Assembly: GCF_032362555.1 (NCBI RefSeq)
Contig: NC_083517.1
Location: 516,001-580,000, forward strand
DNA: 64,000 bases
Direction of reading: 5' to 3'
Origin: Amyelois transitella
Lineage: Eukaryota > Arthropoda > Insecta > Lepidoptera > Pyralidae
The translations under genes and the position numbers were made by a program. A model generated the notes under the pieces. It worked only from the letters and a program-made list of their open reading frames with translations. It made no database searches and had not been told where the DNA came from. This document shows positions 24,801 to 34,426 of the stretch, in pieces (the first letter of the stretch is position 1; each line of letters opens with the position of its first letter).

Positions 24801-26051
24801 GCACTTAACAGTTAAATTTATGCAGTTGAATTAAAAGTCACCCTGTATACGTACATACATACATATAATCACGTCTAAATCCTTTGCGGGGTAGACAGAG
24901 CCAACGGTCTTGAAAAGACTGATAGTAGCTTATCAGTCGTACGTACATACATATAATCACGTTTATATCCTTTGCGGGGTATACAGAGCCAACAGTCTTG
25001 AAAAGACTGATAGTGGCTTATCGGTCGTACATACATATATATAATCAGGTTTATAACCTTTGCAGGGTAGACTGAGCCAATAGTCTTGAAAAGATTTATA
25101 GTGGCCTATCTGTCATACATACATATGTATATATAATCACGTTTATATCCTTTGCGGGGTAGACAGAGCCAACGGTCTCGAAAAGACTGAAAGGCCACGT
25201 TCAGCTGTAGGTATAGACTTTATGATGGAATTATAGATCAAAAAGTGGCAGGTTGCTAGCCCATCGCTTACAAGATGAATCACAAGTTTACAAAACTATC
25301 CCTCAGTCGCCGTTTACGACATCCATGGGAACGTCATGAAGTCCTATCATTTTTTTTTATAGGTACCGTGTTGTCAAAAAAATATATACATACATACAGG
25401 GTGACATTTAAAACAACTGCATCCTTTTAAACATAGACTATACGCATTCTTCTGAGCTGTTTGAGGCTATTTTTATTTAAATTAAACGTCATCATTTTCA
25501 CATTTAAAAAACCCTCAAAAACTACGTCACACGCTTTATTAAAGACCAATACTACAAAAAGAAATTAAAACTAAACATGTAAATAAATGTCTGAAAAATA
25601 AATTATTTTTCTAGTATCAAGATCAAGTAAAGTACAGAGTTGTCGAGATCGCTCAGCTGAATGAATTGTGTCGTTGACCTCTGAATCTTACGCGTCGCTT
25701 TTCCGCCGGCCGCCGGCGGATATGACGTAGGATCGTGGATTTTGCTACTTTTATTTTTTTTCGTACTTTCTAAAATATGGACCGATATTTTTCTTTTAAT
25801 GTTTTTAAATATCCTTTAGATGAGTACACTTAACAGTTAAATTTATGCAGTTGAATTAAAAGTCACCCTGTATAATCACGCCCATAAGATATTTTTTTTA
25901 TTACACGCATTTTTCTTGGGACAGGTACTCAGCATTCCCCGACAAGCTGGGAGCGGCCGTCACCAGTTACAAGCCACACAACGACAGCTCCAAATTCGTA
26001 GAAGCTTTGCACAAATCCTTTTTAGACATCACGAAGATATTGTCAGGATAA
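18876..26051 (+). CDS. CPT2: Carnitine O-palmitoyltransferase 2, mitochondrial
   Basis: CPT2 sits on the matrix face of the inner mitochondrial membrane and reforms acyl-CoA from acylcarnitine for beta-oxidation. Coding exons are 18876-19486, 19941-20119, 21210-21477, 22395-22585, 23059-23228, 23861-23974, 24355-24656 and 25925-26051. All junctions are GT/AG with matching phase, giving 653 residues (human CPT2 is 658). The ATG at 18876 opens an Arg/Lys-rich, acid-poor stretch expected of a mitochondrial presequence. The choline/carnitine acyltransferase core is clear: [17 protein letters not shown] at the exon 1/2 junction, the catalytic His375 in [14 protein letters not shown], and [16 protein letters not shown] in exon 6. 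Several introns carry transposons close to splice sites. The last exon ends in DITKILSG and the stop at 26049. Confidence 0.94.
19695..19860 (+). repeat. R4 copy in CPT2 intron 1
   Basis: It matches the 6483-6645 copy block by block ('agaagaagccgtaacaaacc', 'ttgtccaaacttggaataga', 'aacattgttatgatcatttg'), in the same orientation. It ends about 80 bp before the acceptor of CPT2 exon 2. Confidence 0.55.
20143..20408 (+). mobile_element. Full-length R1 copy in CPT2 intron 2
   Basis: It runs from 'cgtgtgattcccggcaccaa' through 'gatgtcgtaaaaggcgacta', 'gatgggctagcaacctgtca' and 'ttggctctgtctacccc' to 'gacgtgactgtatgtatgta'. It is complete, in the same orientation as the gene. A second, degenerate reverse piece follows at about 20468-20612. 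Confidence 0.8.
20893..21176. mobile_element. Two truncated tRNA-headed SINEs facing each other
   Basis: 20893-21070 is a minus-strand SINE tail and part of the body ('cgaagtaagttcgagacttg' is the reverse complement of the tail at 23770). 21115-21176 is a plus-strand tRNA-like head ('cggcctctgtggcgcagcgg' ... 'ggaggtcccgggtt') that stops in the middle of the B-box-like region. Neither is complete. The plus head ends 33 bp before the acceptor of CPT2 exon 3. Confidence 0.65.
21508..21650 (+). repeat. R4 copy in CPT2 intron 3
   Basis: It carries the same ordered blocks as 13849-14050: 'gaatagaatagatttatttt', 'attgacgtcacatcac', 'gaagaagaagcggcggaaca'. It starts about 30 bp after the donor of CPT2 exon 3. 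Confidence 0.65.
21992..22252 (-). mobile_element. R1 copy in CPT2 intron 3
   Basis: A complete reverse copy, from 'acatatattcacatctattt' through 'tgacaggttgctagcccatc' to 'ggtgccgggaaccacacggc'. It lies about 140 bp upstream of exon 4. Confidence 0.78.
23243..23457 (-). mobile_element. Lep1-like Helitron copy in CPT2 intron 5
   Basis: The reverse complement matches the 1829-2034 copy over nearly its whole length: 'ctagaggccgcccccgactt' at one end, 'aatcccgcgggaattccggg' inside, and 'cgcatttataatattagtag' at the other. It starts only 14 bp after the donor of exon 5. Confidence 0.68.
23584..23850 (+). mobile_element. tRNA-derived SINE, intact head, CPT2 intron 5
   Basis: The head has an A-box-like 'tggcgcagcggtagtacgc' and a B-box 'gggttcgaatcccgg', as expected of an RNA polymerase III SINE derived from a tRNA. 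The body contains 'gagtaaagaactttttctga' and 'gtctcgaacttacttcgagg', ending in a TATTTATT-rich tail next to the acceptor of exon 6 (23861). It is not a functional tRNA: the head does not fold into a complete cloverleaf by eye and it runs into the SINE body. Confidence 0.8.
24042..24303 (-). mobile_element. R1 copy in CPT2 intron 6
   Basis: A full reverse copy ('acatatggtcacgtctatat' ... 'ggtgccgggaaccacacgac'). It ends about 52 bp before the acceptor of exon 7, so the branch point of that intron must lie in the short gap or in the element. Confidence 0.8.
24678..24847 (+). mobile_element. Internally deleted MITE ('M1' short form)
   Basis: The first ~100 bases match the left part of the 474-bp element at 25397-25870 and the last ~70 match its right part, with the middle ~300 bp missing. 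It ends in 'aaaagtcaccctgta'. It begins 'atggtgacatttaaa', so the first terminal bases are mutated. Confidence 0.7.
24849..25378 (-). repeat. Tandem array of R1 3' ends leading into a full R1 copy
   Basis: The sequence 'acatacatataatcacgt' plus about 70 bases of the R1 3' end is repeated four times, starting near 24853, 24941, 25027 and 25116 (period about 87-91 bp). The last copy continues into the whole element up to 'ttataggtaccgtgttg'. The repeats are diverged from each other by several substitutions, so the amplification is not very recent. It lies between the two MITE copies in CPT2 intron 7. Confidence 0.75.
25397..25870 (+). mobile_element. MITE 'M1', 474 bp, TA target-site duplication
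   Basis: It starts 'cagggtgacatttaaaac' and ends 'attaaaagtcaccctg', giving an inverted terminal pair cagggtgac/gtcaccctg flanked by TA on both sides. It has no coding capacity. TA duplications suggest mobilisation by a Tc1/mariner-type transposase. A near-complete inverted copy is at 51481-51957 and a deletion derivative at 24678-24847. It contains a perfect GC palindrome (gccggccgccggc) near 25707. Its right end is 54 bp from CPT2 exon 8. Confidence 0.8.
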
Positions 26052-29000
26052 ATATGAAAACTAGTAAATTATTTGAGACAGGGACAAACAGATATAAATT
26101 AGTTGTTACTCGAGGATGCGCGGCAGAGTTTATATGTATAAATAGTTGGACATGGTAAATTAATAATGGAATTGATAACATTTCATTTTCTTCAAGACCT
26201 TTAAAAAAATTATAAACCTTTTGACATTTGCCAAAAAAAATTTTTTTTTTTTAAATACATAGTTACAAAAAAATTTTTTTTTGTTCTATTTTTGAGGAAA
26301 TTAAAAGATACCCATAGCAGAGATGTAACGTCATCTCTATGACGAAGTGAAGTTTGTTAATTTATCATTGTTCCGTGGTACATAGGTACATGCACATTCA
26401 CATTGTTTTTACTGTTAATTATGTATTTGTCCAACAAATGTATTGTGATAATGAAGAAAGCTTTTATCGATCTATCTAACCGAGAGATAAATTTCAATCT
26501 CGGCTTCAAATAAAAAAATGTGGGTGTCTTAATTATTGTTAAAGTTTCATATTAGCTTGTAAAAATAATATGTAACAAATTTGAAATGCTGTCAATTGTG
26601 ATTCTAATAGTGACAGGTTACTTAACCATAGACTAAATAATTAATCCACTTATGTGTGCTGTTCTATATTTATATTGTTCTAATTTCTATGCAGACAGCC
26701 GTGTCTTTTGTCTTTGCACGTCAATTTTAATAAATAGTTAATATCTTTTAGTTAAAAAATATTTACAAGTGAAATGTTAATATATATTTATTTTTAAGAC
26801 AAAGATATTTGGGATGGGTTTATAGTAAATAATAAATTATATGTCTTAAATATTTGTATATACGAACAAAACTATTTTTATACAAAAAATTAAATTCCAT
26901 ATGATATTTTTCTTATCGCAAAAGAAAGTTTCTGTAACTTAAATGTGCCTTTATTAATGCCTTTTCAATGCAATTACTATATCAAGTAAGGTAATGTTTA
27001 ACTTTTACACCTAAATACTAACCTACGCAAAAGTCTATTTTCTATGGCGCGAAAATATTTGAGCCTATCAGACCGCACCATTTGAACCCGGAACTGACCT
27101 GCCCGCTATTATGAGCGAGAGAGCAGGAGACATTTTGTTTTTGGATTTTGAGTTTAATGCGCTTGTAATAAGGTCGTTATTTTATTGAGTTTCCATTCGG
27201 TTTGAATCGGCGTTAGGTTGCGCTATTCTGCGCCGTCGAGTATTTACGAGACGAATAAAAGTGTATTTGTTTTGTAGTTAGGTAGATATAGTGGGATCAT
27301 GTTTTATCTATCTTTTTAGAGAATTCTAAACGTCGAAGAAGAAGCCTCAATTTTTTTTAAACACAAATATGGAATGTATGAGCGTGTGCATTTTATTATT
27401 TTCATAGTTAAATTAAACTTATTTTAAGACTTGTTTTCTTATTTATGTAAGTTGGTAAGAAGTGTTTTTATATGTACATCAAAGCATTTATATTGTAATA
27501 AACATGTTTAATACAAAGAATAAATTCTTTTTTAATTTTTATTTTTATTTCCTAACGCAAAGAGGTAAAACGCTTTAATGATGATGATAAACATATATTC
27601 AAGACGTCTTCTGTCTTTCTAGTCAGTTACGCATTATATCGGTCATGTTTTAATAAAAAGCCTGAGTAATAAGTTTCATCTAATGGAACAAAGAAAGTAA
27701 GTAAATAAGAAAAATCTTTATTTGGCACAGAACGTAGTATTACATTGTTCACAATACTTAATAAAGAAAAAGAAATGCATAATGCGACGAAAAGTTTTTC
27801 CAGTTAGCAAATGCATGTACCTATATGATGAGGTTACACAATACGCTGATTTTCAATGAAACAAGTTGGTATGAAGGAGTTTAAGAGTACCCTATGTTTA
27901 AATAAACTGGTATGAAATTTCAAAAGAAGAAGGTTTACTTCTCTCTAGGTATCTCTGCCTACCCCTCCGAGGAATAGGTGCGATTAATATTTACTAAATA
28001 GGTAAGTACCTATCAGATTATTAAAGTCAGTTCATTTAGATAAAAGTCGCCTATATTTAGAAGTATACAATTTATAAATGCACTGTTGAATATCGACAAG
28101 CTATGAAGGGATTATTTTACGTAGGTGTCAAAGGTCAGCTTCGTTATATAAAATAGTAACTATTTCATATGTTATCAATGTGAGCGCTTGCGACCTACAA
28201 AGTAAAACGGAATGCTTTGATGTAGGTACTGAGTTAGCCGACTACCACACTGATATCGATTTTCTTGTGTCCATCGGCAAAAAGGGTCGTATTTATAGTC
28301 AGGTTCAGTTTTTTTTACAAACCGATATTTTTTTATTAAAATTAAAAGAACTAGTCTGAATAAGATTTGATCATAAAAGGCGACCTGCCCGGCGCAGTGG
28401 TAATAGATCCCACTCATACATAGAATATTACACACTTTAGTCCTTATGTTTTGTTTGTCATATCGTAAAAGGCCTATTAAGGAATAAGCATTTTCACTTT
28501 GTGACTAGAAAAAACCTGGTGAAGGAAGTTGTTTGCAGTCAATTAGTAGGTAGGCGTTTTGGCTAACTTTGTCTTGACTTGACCGTAATCTTGACCAGAC
28601 CCACACAGACATGTTGGACGAACCTAAAAAAACAATGTGATAATAAGTTGCTTTTGGGACCTATCCAGATGGACACAGCATACATTGCCGTATTTTATAA
28701 AGTGTAGCGAGAATGAGTAAAGATAGTAAAGTGAAGACTATTGATTAGACTTCGGTGTATAAACTTACAAAATGCCATCCACGGACTCCTATTCCCTTAA
28801 CATAAGGATGAAATTGCTTTGATTTAACTGTATCTAATTAAATACAGCATTACGCAGAATCAACAGCGTTCCAATCTACGATGGCGTATATAGGTGCAAG
28901 CTATTATGCTTGCTTGTGTACAATGTTTACTATAATCGCTCGGTTGTGTAGTGTGTATTGTAGAAGAGATGAAGTGATTAAAATCATTGAGATGTAAAAC

Positions 29001-30251
29001 TGTGACCAGTAAATATGAACAAAGTGAACTACGAATTATACTGCCAATAGTTACTGTTTTTAATTCAATTTCTTGCATCCTTTTGTGCCTGTAACACCAT
29101 GAAAAGGAATGACAGTTGGCAGATACGACATTTTTGGTACGCGAACACATTTGAAATGTCAAAGTTCAACCTTCTGGGGCTGGTCTGTTGTGTTGTGATA
29201 TTTGATGAAAATATGTTTTTGTGAAATAAATAGAAACGTTATTTAGTGTAAATGTGGAGTGCCGGAATTTCTAGCTCGCAAGGTAATTTCCTTACATAAG
29301 TTTAGTATGTTTATACAACATGAATATTGTTTTGATCAAATTATTATTGATTACCTACTGTCTAATGTAATTAAAATATTTCTTGCGTTATAAATTATTG
29401 TTCACAATACAAAAATATATAACCCTTTTAATGTGATACTTAACTCGTGAATTACCTTCTTAATAATAAAAAAAGCTATCTTCTCAAAACTTATTACATA
29501 CATACAAATGCTTTCAATTCCATGAAATGGATAAGTTGTGGAACAATTCTTAAATAGATTGTCACTTATTTACCAATTTTGAAACTAGTCTGCTAATGAA
29601 TGCTCATAAATTACATCAGACATTAAGCCCTTACAGATAAAATATTTTATTCATTTTATCAATGACATTCTAGTTCCCATTTAAAATCTGATCTTTAATT
29701 TAATTAGATGTATGTAGAACACCTGTTTGACCCCAATGATTGACTTGTAGATAAAATACATTTCGTTTTATGTCTGCAAATGTGCTATGGAATTAGTATT
29801 TTATGCAATAAGAATGAATTCAATAAACAAGAAAATACTTAAATGATGATTAGTTTTTACAATTTTAAAAATTTCATATTATATCTAATATATTAGCTAA
29901 GTTGAATGAAAGAGGAATGTGAGGTGTTAATCCACCTTTCATTTTATGAAAAGAAGTTTAGAGTAATGGTGATGAAGTTGATTCAATAATTATGTGATAA
30001 ACTAATTCCATATTAATAAGTGAAATCAAGGAACCTCGTTTTACCATTTCAAATCTTTTCTGTCACCTTGGCGGAGTTGCACCCTCTGCTATTAAGTTTC
30101 TGGCCGGGGTCCATTTTGTCCTGGTTTGTCATATAAAATGTTTAATATTTTTTTTTATGATTGCTTTGCTAAAACAGTTTTGTTATACACTGAATAAAAT
30201 TTACATTCCAATATTATACTTCTTTAATATTTGCTTTCTGATATGTGGTGA
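26052..30251. other. CPT2 3' UTR and intergenic DNA before rdgB
   Basis: I see no supported protein gene here. The CPT2 3' UTR probably reaches at least the AATAAA at 26509-26514; further AATAAA sites occur near 27495 and 27520. A patch at 27030-27260 is less AT-rich than its surroundings but has no long frame. Short frames (for example near 28175-28435 and 28860-29162 on the minus strand) have no family resemblance and unremarkable composition. Confidence 0.5.
29160..29282 (+). promoter_or_regulatory. Candidate non-coding first exon / promoter of rdgB
   Basis: The rdgB coding exon has a clear acceptor at 30870 just 43 bp before its ATG, so a non-coding exon must lie upstream. The sequence ending 'ctagctcgcaag|gtaattt' (donor at 29282/29283) is a plausible donor, preceded by a moderately GC-balanced stretch. 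There is no transcript evidence; the choice is a guess from donor quality and distance (intron of about 1.6 kb). Confidence 0.3.
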
Positions 30252-30492
30252 TGTGTAGTTCCCGGAAGCAATAGAAAACATAATAGGAACAGCTCCGTAT
30301 CCTTCGCCACTAAGGGATAATACTCATAAACTAGGGATATTTTTTAGGCGATGGGCTAGCAACCTATCAGTCACTATTTGAATCTCAATTATATCGTTGA
30401 GCCAAAAAGTTGAACATGGCCTATAAGTCTTTTCAAGACTGTTGGCCATGTCTACCCGCAAGGGATATAGACGTGATTGTATGTATGTATAA
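30252..30492 (+). mobile_element. R1 copy upstream of rdgB
   Basis: It runs from 'tgtgtagttcccggaagcaa' to 'gacgtgattgtatgtatgta' with the usual internal blocks, and has lost a few bases around 'ccttcgccactaagggataa'. It would lie in the 5' UTR intron of rdgB. Confidence 0.75.
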
Positions 30493-30873
30493 TTTAAGTA
30501 TATTTTATCATTGTTTTTAAGAACTGTACAAATCTCAGCATTATATAAATAAAACTAATTAACATATATAGAAAACTAATTGAATTAAACTAAAACTACT
30601 TACAATTTAAACCTAATGTAAAAAAAAATACAATTCTGGCAAAATATGGTGGTGTGGTGGTTAATCCCAGTTACCCTCACACAGAAATATTATTTTTACA
30701 AAAATGACAAAAATTATTAGCTTGATATATTTTTTTTTGTTACTGTATGTAATTTACAATTTTTTGTTAACAATTTAAATGTCTATAGATATGGACAAAA
30801 AAATTTTATTATTAAAAAATATTTTCTGTTGATACTATTTTATATTTAGCACATTTTTATTTTGTTTCAGGCG

Positions 30874-30897
30874 ATGAATTTGGATATTGAAGCTTAA
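30874..30897 (+). CDS. Seven-codon upstream ORF before rdgB
   Basis: Right after the predicted splice acceptor (exon starts at 30871) there is ATG, six more codons and TAA, ending 16 bp before the main ATG at 30914. Its context (ggcgATGA) is moderate. If the leader is spliced as inferred, ribosomes must pass or terminate at this uORF before reaching rdgB, which would tend to lower translation. Function is inferred from position only. Confidence 0.35.
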   Translation: MNLDIEA

Positions 30898-30913
30898 TCG
30901 TTGCTATCTCAAG

Positions 30914-33900
30914 ATGCTTATAAAAGAGTATAGAATACCTCTGCCGCTCACTGTAGAAGAGTACAGGATCGCCCAGCTCTACATGATTGCAAAGAAGAGT
31001 AGGGAAGAGAGCTCGGGCGAAGGCAGTGGTGTGGAAATCTTAGTCAATGAGCCTTATGAAGATGGGCCCGGAGGCAAAGGTCAGTATACTCAAAAGATTT
31101 ACCACGTCGGGAGTCATCTACCTGGCTGGTTCAAAAGCCTCCTTCCAAAGTCTGCCTTAACTGTATCTGAAGAAGCCTGGAATGCTTACCCTTATACTAA
31201 AACCAGATACACATGCCCATTTGTGGAAAAATTCTCCTTAGAAATAGAAACTTATTATTATGCTGACAACGGCCACCAGGAAAATGTCTTCAAATTATCA
31301 GGCAGTGACTTGAAAAATAGAATAGTCGATGTTATTGATGTTGTTAAAGATCAACTTTATGGTGCAGATTACGTTAAAGAAGAAGATCCTAAATTGTTTG
31401 TGTCACAAAAGTGTAACAGAGGTCCCCTGACTGAAACATGGCTTGAAGATTACTGGAGAGAAGTCCAAGGGAAGCCACAGCCACTTCCTAATGGTAAATC
31501 GCTCATGTGTGCTTACAAACTGTGTAGAGTAGAATTTCGTTATTGGGGGATGCAAACCAAATTAGAGAGATTTATCCACGATGTCGCTCTGAGGAAGACT
31601 ATGTTGAGGGCCCATCGGCAGGCGTGGGCCTGGCAAGACGAATGGCATGGCCTGACTATGGATGATATTCGGGAGATAGAAAGACAAACGCAGCTAGCCT
31701 TACAGAAGAAAATGGCTGGTGAAACAAGTGATGATCAAGATGTTTCTGAAGAAAATTCTAAATCACTTGCAGCTACTATGAGCAGTTTAGAGAAAAATGA
31801 AGAAATGCCAACACCTCTAGTCACAAAAAAGAATCCTGAGAAAAGAATACAAAAACATTTGACTCCTGAAGGTACACCACCATCTGAACATAAAACTTCT
31901 AAATCTAATTTGAGATCTTCATCTTCTGGATCTATTAAGAGCTTGCAAGCGCAAGTCTCCAACTGGCGAATGGAGACACTAGTACGAGAATCAGAAACTG
32001 AAACAGGTTCCGAAGACGAATTTTATGACTGTGAGTCATCTTTCAACAAATGGTCTTCAATGTGTTCTCTTGACGAAGCTGACATTGATATATCGCCCAC
32101 ACAAGGCGATCAAGGTCAGGAAGACAGTATATTCAATCCATCGTTTTTGAAGAGAGTGACCTCAGAAAGGGGATCTCGAAGAATAGCTACTCTACAAAGC
32201 CATCAAAGTGTAGATGGTTGCCCCGATACGCCTGTTCACAGCTCGTGTCCTACTACAGTATTAATTCTTGTATTCCATGCGGGAAGTGTTTTAGACGCCA
32301 ATGTCGACATGACAGCTAAGAAATCTGATGTGACTACATTTAAAGGCGCATTTGAATCCGTTATGCGCCAACATTACCCAACTCTAGTCGGACACATAGC
32401 AATGAAACTAGTGTCATGTCCCTCAATTTGTACAGAAGCACTTGGAATTTTGTCGACATTAAGCCCATATAGTTTTGATTGTTCTCCATCCACAATTGAG
32501 ACTCCATCTTTAACTAACGATCTTATACCTATAGGTGCCATACCACTAATTGCTACATCATCGCCAGACTATTCAGAATCTGTTACCAAAACAATTAATT
32601 GTGCTAATGCAGTTTATAATGAATTTATTAAATCAGATGATGGAAAAGGTTTTAATGGTCAAGTGTGTTTCGTTGGGGATAGTATGGGATCAGTATTAGC
32701 TTACGACGCTCTTTGTAGGACATTGCAGTATCAATCGCGACATGATAGTGAAAACAGTATTTTAGACACTGAAATAACTATTCCTAATGAACCAACAGAT
32801 CATTACCTAAACAAATCTCATTTGCAAGCGCCGACACCTAGGAGACGATCTTCATCCACAAGTGATAATCAGGTTAAATTTGAATTCGAAGTAAGTGATT
32901 TCTTTACCTTTGGTAGCCCATTGTCCCTAATTTTAGCGTCTAGAAAAATGTCCGATGATAAAACACGTGATATAGTCAAACCACCGGTTCAACAAGTATT
33001 CAATTTGTTTCATCCTACAGACCCTGTTGCTGCCAGACTAGAGCCCTTACTTTCTGCCAGGTTTTCAAACCTACCACCGATCAATGTTGCACGTTACGCC
33101 AAATATCCTCTGGGCAATGGCCAGCCATACCATTTAATGGAGTTAATACAAAGCCACCCTCAATTGTTTGGCGATCATTTGCAAATGCCTCCTACACCGG
33201 TACTGAGAAGGCTTTCAGAAGCGTCTGTTCAGAGTACTGTAAGTGGTTTAGTAGATAACATTCCACTAATCACCATGAATGCTTTGCAGCAAAAATGGTG
33301 GGGTTCTAAACGCTTAGATTATGCTCTCTATTGTCCAGAAGGTTTGACCAACTTTCCCACCAATGCTTTGCCACATTTATTCCACGCAAGTTACTGGGAA
33401 AGCTCCGACGTTATTGCTTTTATATTACGTCAAATAGGTCACTTTGATTTAGCTCTATATGGTCATTCTGAAGACAAAGAATGTCCAATGTTCAAACCGG
33501 GACAAGAAAGAGAAAAATGGATGAGGAAGAGGACATCGGTGAAATTAAAAAACGTGGCTGCTAACCACAGAGCCAACGATGTGATCGTGAAGGAAAATTC
33601 ACCGCAAACTTTTATTGCGAGATTCATGTATGGTCCTCTTGATATGATCACTCTTACTGGTGAGAAAGTTGATATTTACATGATGAAGGATCCCCCAGCC
33701 GGGGAATGGACGCTTCTGTCCACTGTTGTAACCGACAAAACGGGAAGAATTTCATATACGTTGACTGATAAACAAAGCGTAGGGTGCGGCATTTATCCTG
33801 TTAGGGTCGTGGTCCGGGGAGACCACACCAGTTGTAGCTTCCATCTCGCCGTTGTTCCCCCGCAGACTGAATGTGTAGTGTTTAGCATCGATGGCTCCTT

Positions 33901-34426
33901 CACTGCCAGCGTGTCGGTGACAGGGCGCGATCCCAAAGTTCGGGCCGGTGCTGTCGACGTTGTCCGATTTTGGCAAGATTTAGGCTACCTCATTCTTTAC
34001 ATAACTGGTAGACCTGATATGCAACAACGGAAGGTCGTGTCTTGGCTAGCGGAACATAACTTTCCGCACGGCTTAGTATTCTTCTCTGATGGTATTTCGA
34101 CAGATCCTTTAGGGCACAAAGCTGCGCACTTGAACAGCCTGATAAATGATCATGGTATCATCATTCACGCAGCTTACGGCTCGGGTAAAGATATCACTGT
34201 GTACCATAACTGTGGTCTCAGCCCGAAACAAATTTACGCGATCGGGCGTATCAGTAAAAAGTATGGTAGCTTGGCTACTACGTTGAACGACGGCTATGCA
34301 TCTCATTTGGCCGATCTTAAGCAGCCTGGTGCGGTGAGGGGCGCCAGGGGTAATGCTAGGCTTCTTGTGCCACGTAGACTCTTGGCTCCTGTAAACAACA
34401 CGTCGGCGACTCGAAGCCGGCGTTAG
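30914..34426 (+). CDS. rdgB: Retinal degeneration B (PITPNM) phosphatidylinositol transfer protein
   Basis: RdgB/PITPNM proteins move phosphatidylinositol and phosphatidic acid at ER-plasma membrane contacts and sustain phospholipase C signalling, classically in photoreceptors. The single open frame encodes 1170 residues from MLIKEYRIPLP, the near-invariant PITP start. The PITP domain covers about 1-255. An FFAT-like EFYDCE at 369-374 after acidic residues should bind the ER protein VAP. GDSMGS at 588-593 lies in the lipase-like part before the DDHD domain (about 656-840). The C-terminal LNS2 domain (about 985-1115) has SIDGS where lipins have DIDGT, so it is expected to be a binding, not a phosphatase, domain. 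The whole coding region is one exon, which is unusual for this gene; the reading frame is intact. I chose ATG 30914 over upstream frame extension because that part is the acceptor region. Confidence 0.94.
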   Translation: MLIKEYRIPLPLTVEEYRIAQLYMIAKKSREESSGEGSGVEILVNEPYEDGPGGKGQYTQKIYHVGSHLPGWFKSLLPKSALTVSEEAWNAYPYTKTRYTCPFVEKFSLEIETYYYADNGHQENVFKLSGSDLKNRIVDVIDVVKDQLYGADYVKEEDPKLFVSQKCNRGPLTETWLEDYWREVQGKPQPLPNGKSLMCAYKLCRVEFRYWGMQTKLERFIHDVALRKTMLRAHRQAWAWQDEWHGLTMDDIREIERQTQLALQKKMAGETSDDQDVSEENSKSLAATMSSLEKNEEMPTPLVTKKNPEKRIQKHLTPEGTPPSEHKTSKSNLRSSSSGSIKSLQAQVSNWRMETLVRESETETGSEDEFYDCESSFNKWSSMCSLDEADIDISPTQGDQGQEDSIFNPSFLKRVTSERGSRRIATLQSHQSVDGCPDTPVHSSCPTTVLILVFHAGSVLDANVDMTAKKSDVTTFKGAFESVMRQHYPTLVGHIAMKLVSCPSICTEALGILSTLSPYSFDCSPSTIETPSLTNDLIPIGAIPLIATSSPDYSESVTKTINCANAVYNEFIKSDDGKGFNGQVCFVGDSMGSVLAYDALCRTLQYQSRHDSENSILDTEITIPNEPTDHYLNKSHLQAPTPRRRSSSTSDNQVKFEFEVSDFFTFGSPLSLILASRKMSDDKTRDIVKPPVQQVFNLFHPTDPVAARLEPLLSARFSNLPPINVARYAKYPLGNGQPYHLMELIQSHPQLFGDHLQMPPTPVLRRLSEASVQSTVSGLVDNIPLITMNALQQKWWGSKRLDYALYCPEGLTNFPTNALPHLFHASYWESSDVIAFILRQIGHFDLALYGHSEDKECPMFKPGQEREKWMRKRTSVKLKNVAANHRANDVIVKENSPQTFIARFMYGPLDMITLTGEKVDIYMMKDPPAGEWTLLSTVVTDKTGRISYTLTDKQSVGCGIYPVRVVVRGDHTSCSFHLAVVPPQTECVVFSIDGSFTASVSVTGRDPKVRAGAVDVVRFWQDLGYLILYITGRPDMQQRKVVSWLAEHNFPHGLVFFSDGISTDPLGHKAAHLNSLINDHGIIIHAAYGSGKDITVYHNCGLSPKQIYAIGRISKKYGSLATTLNDGYASHLADLKQPGAVRGARGNARLLVPRRLLAPVNNTSATRSRR

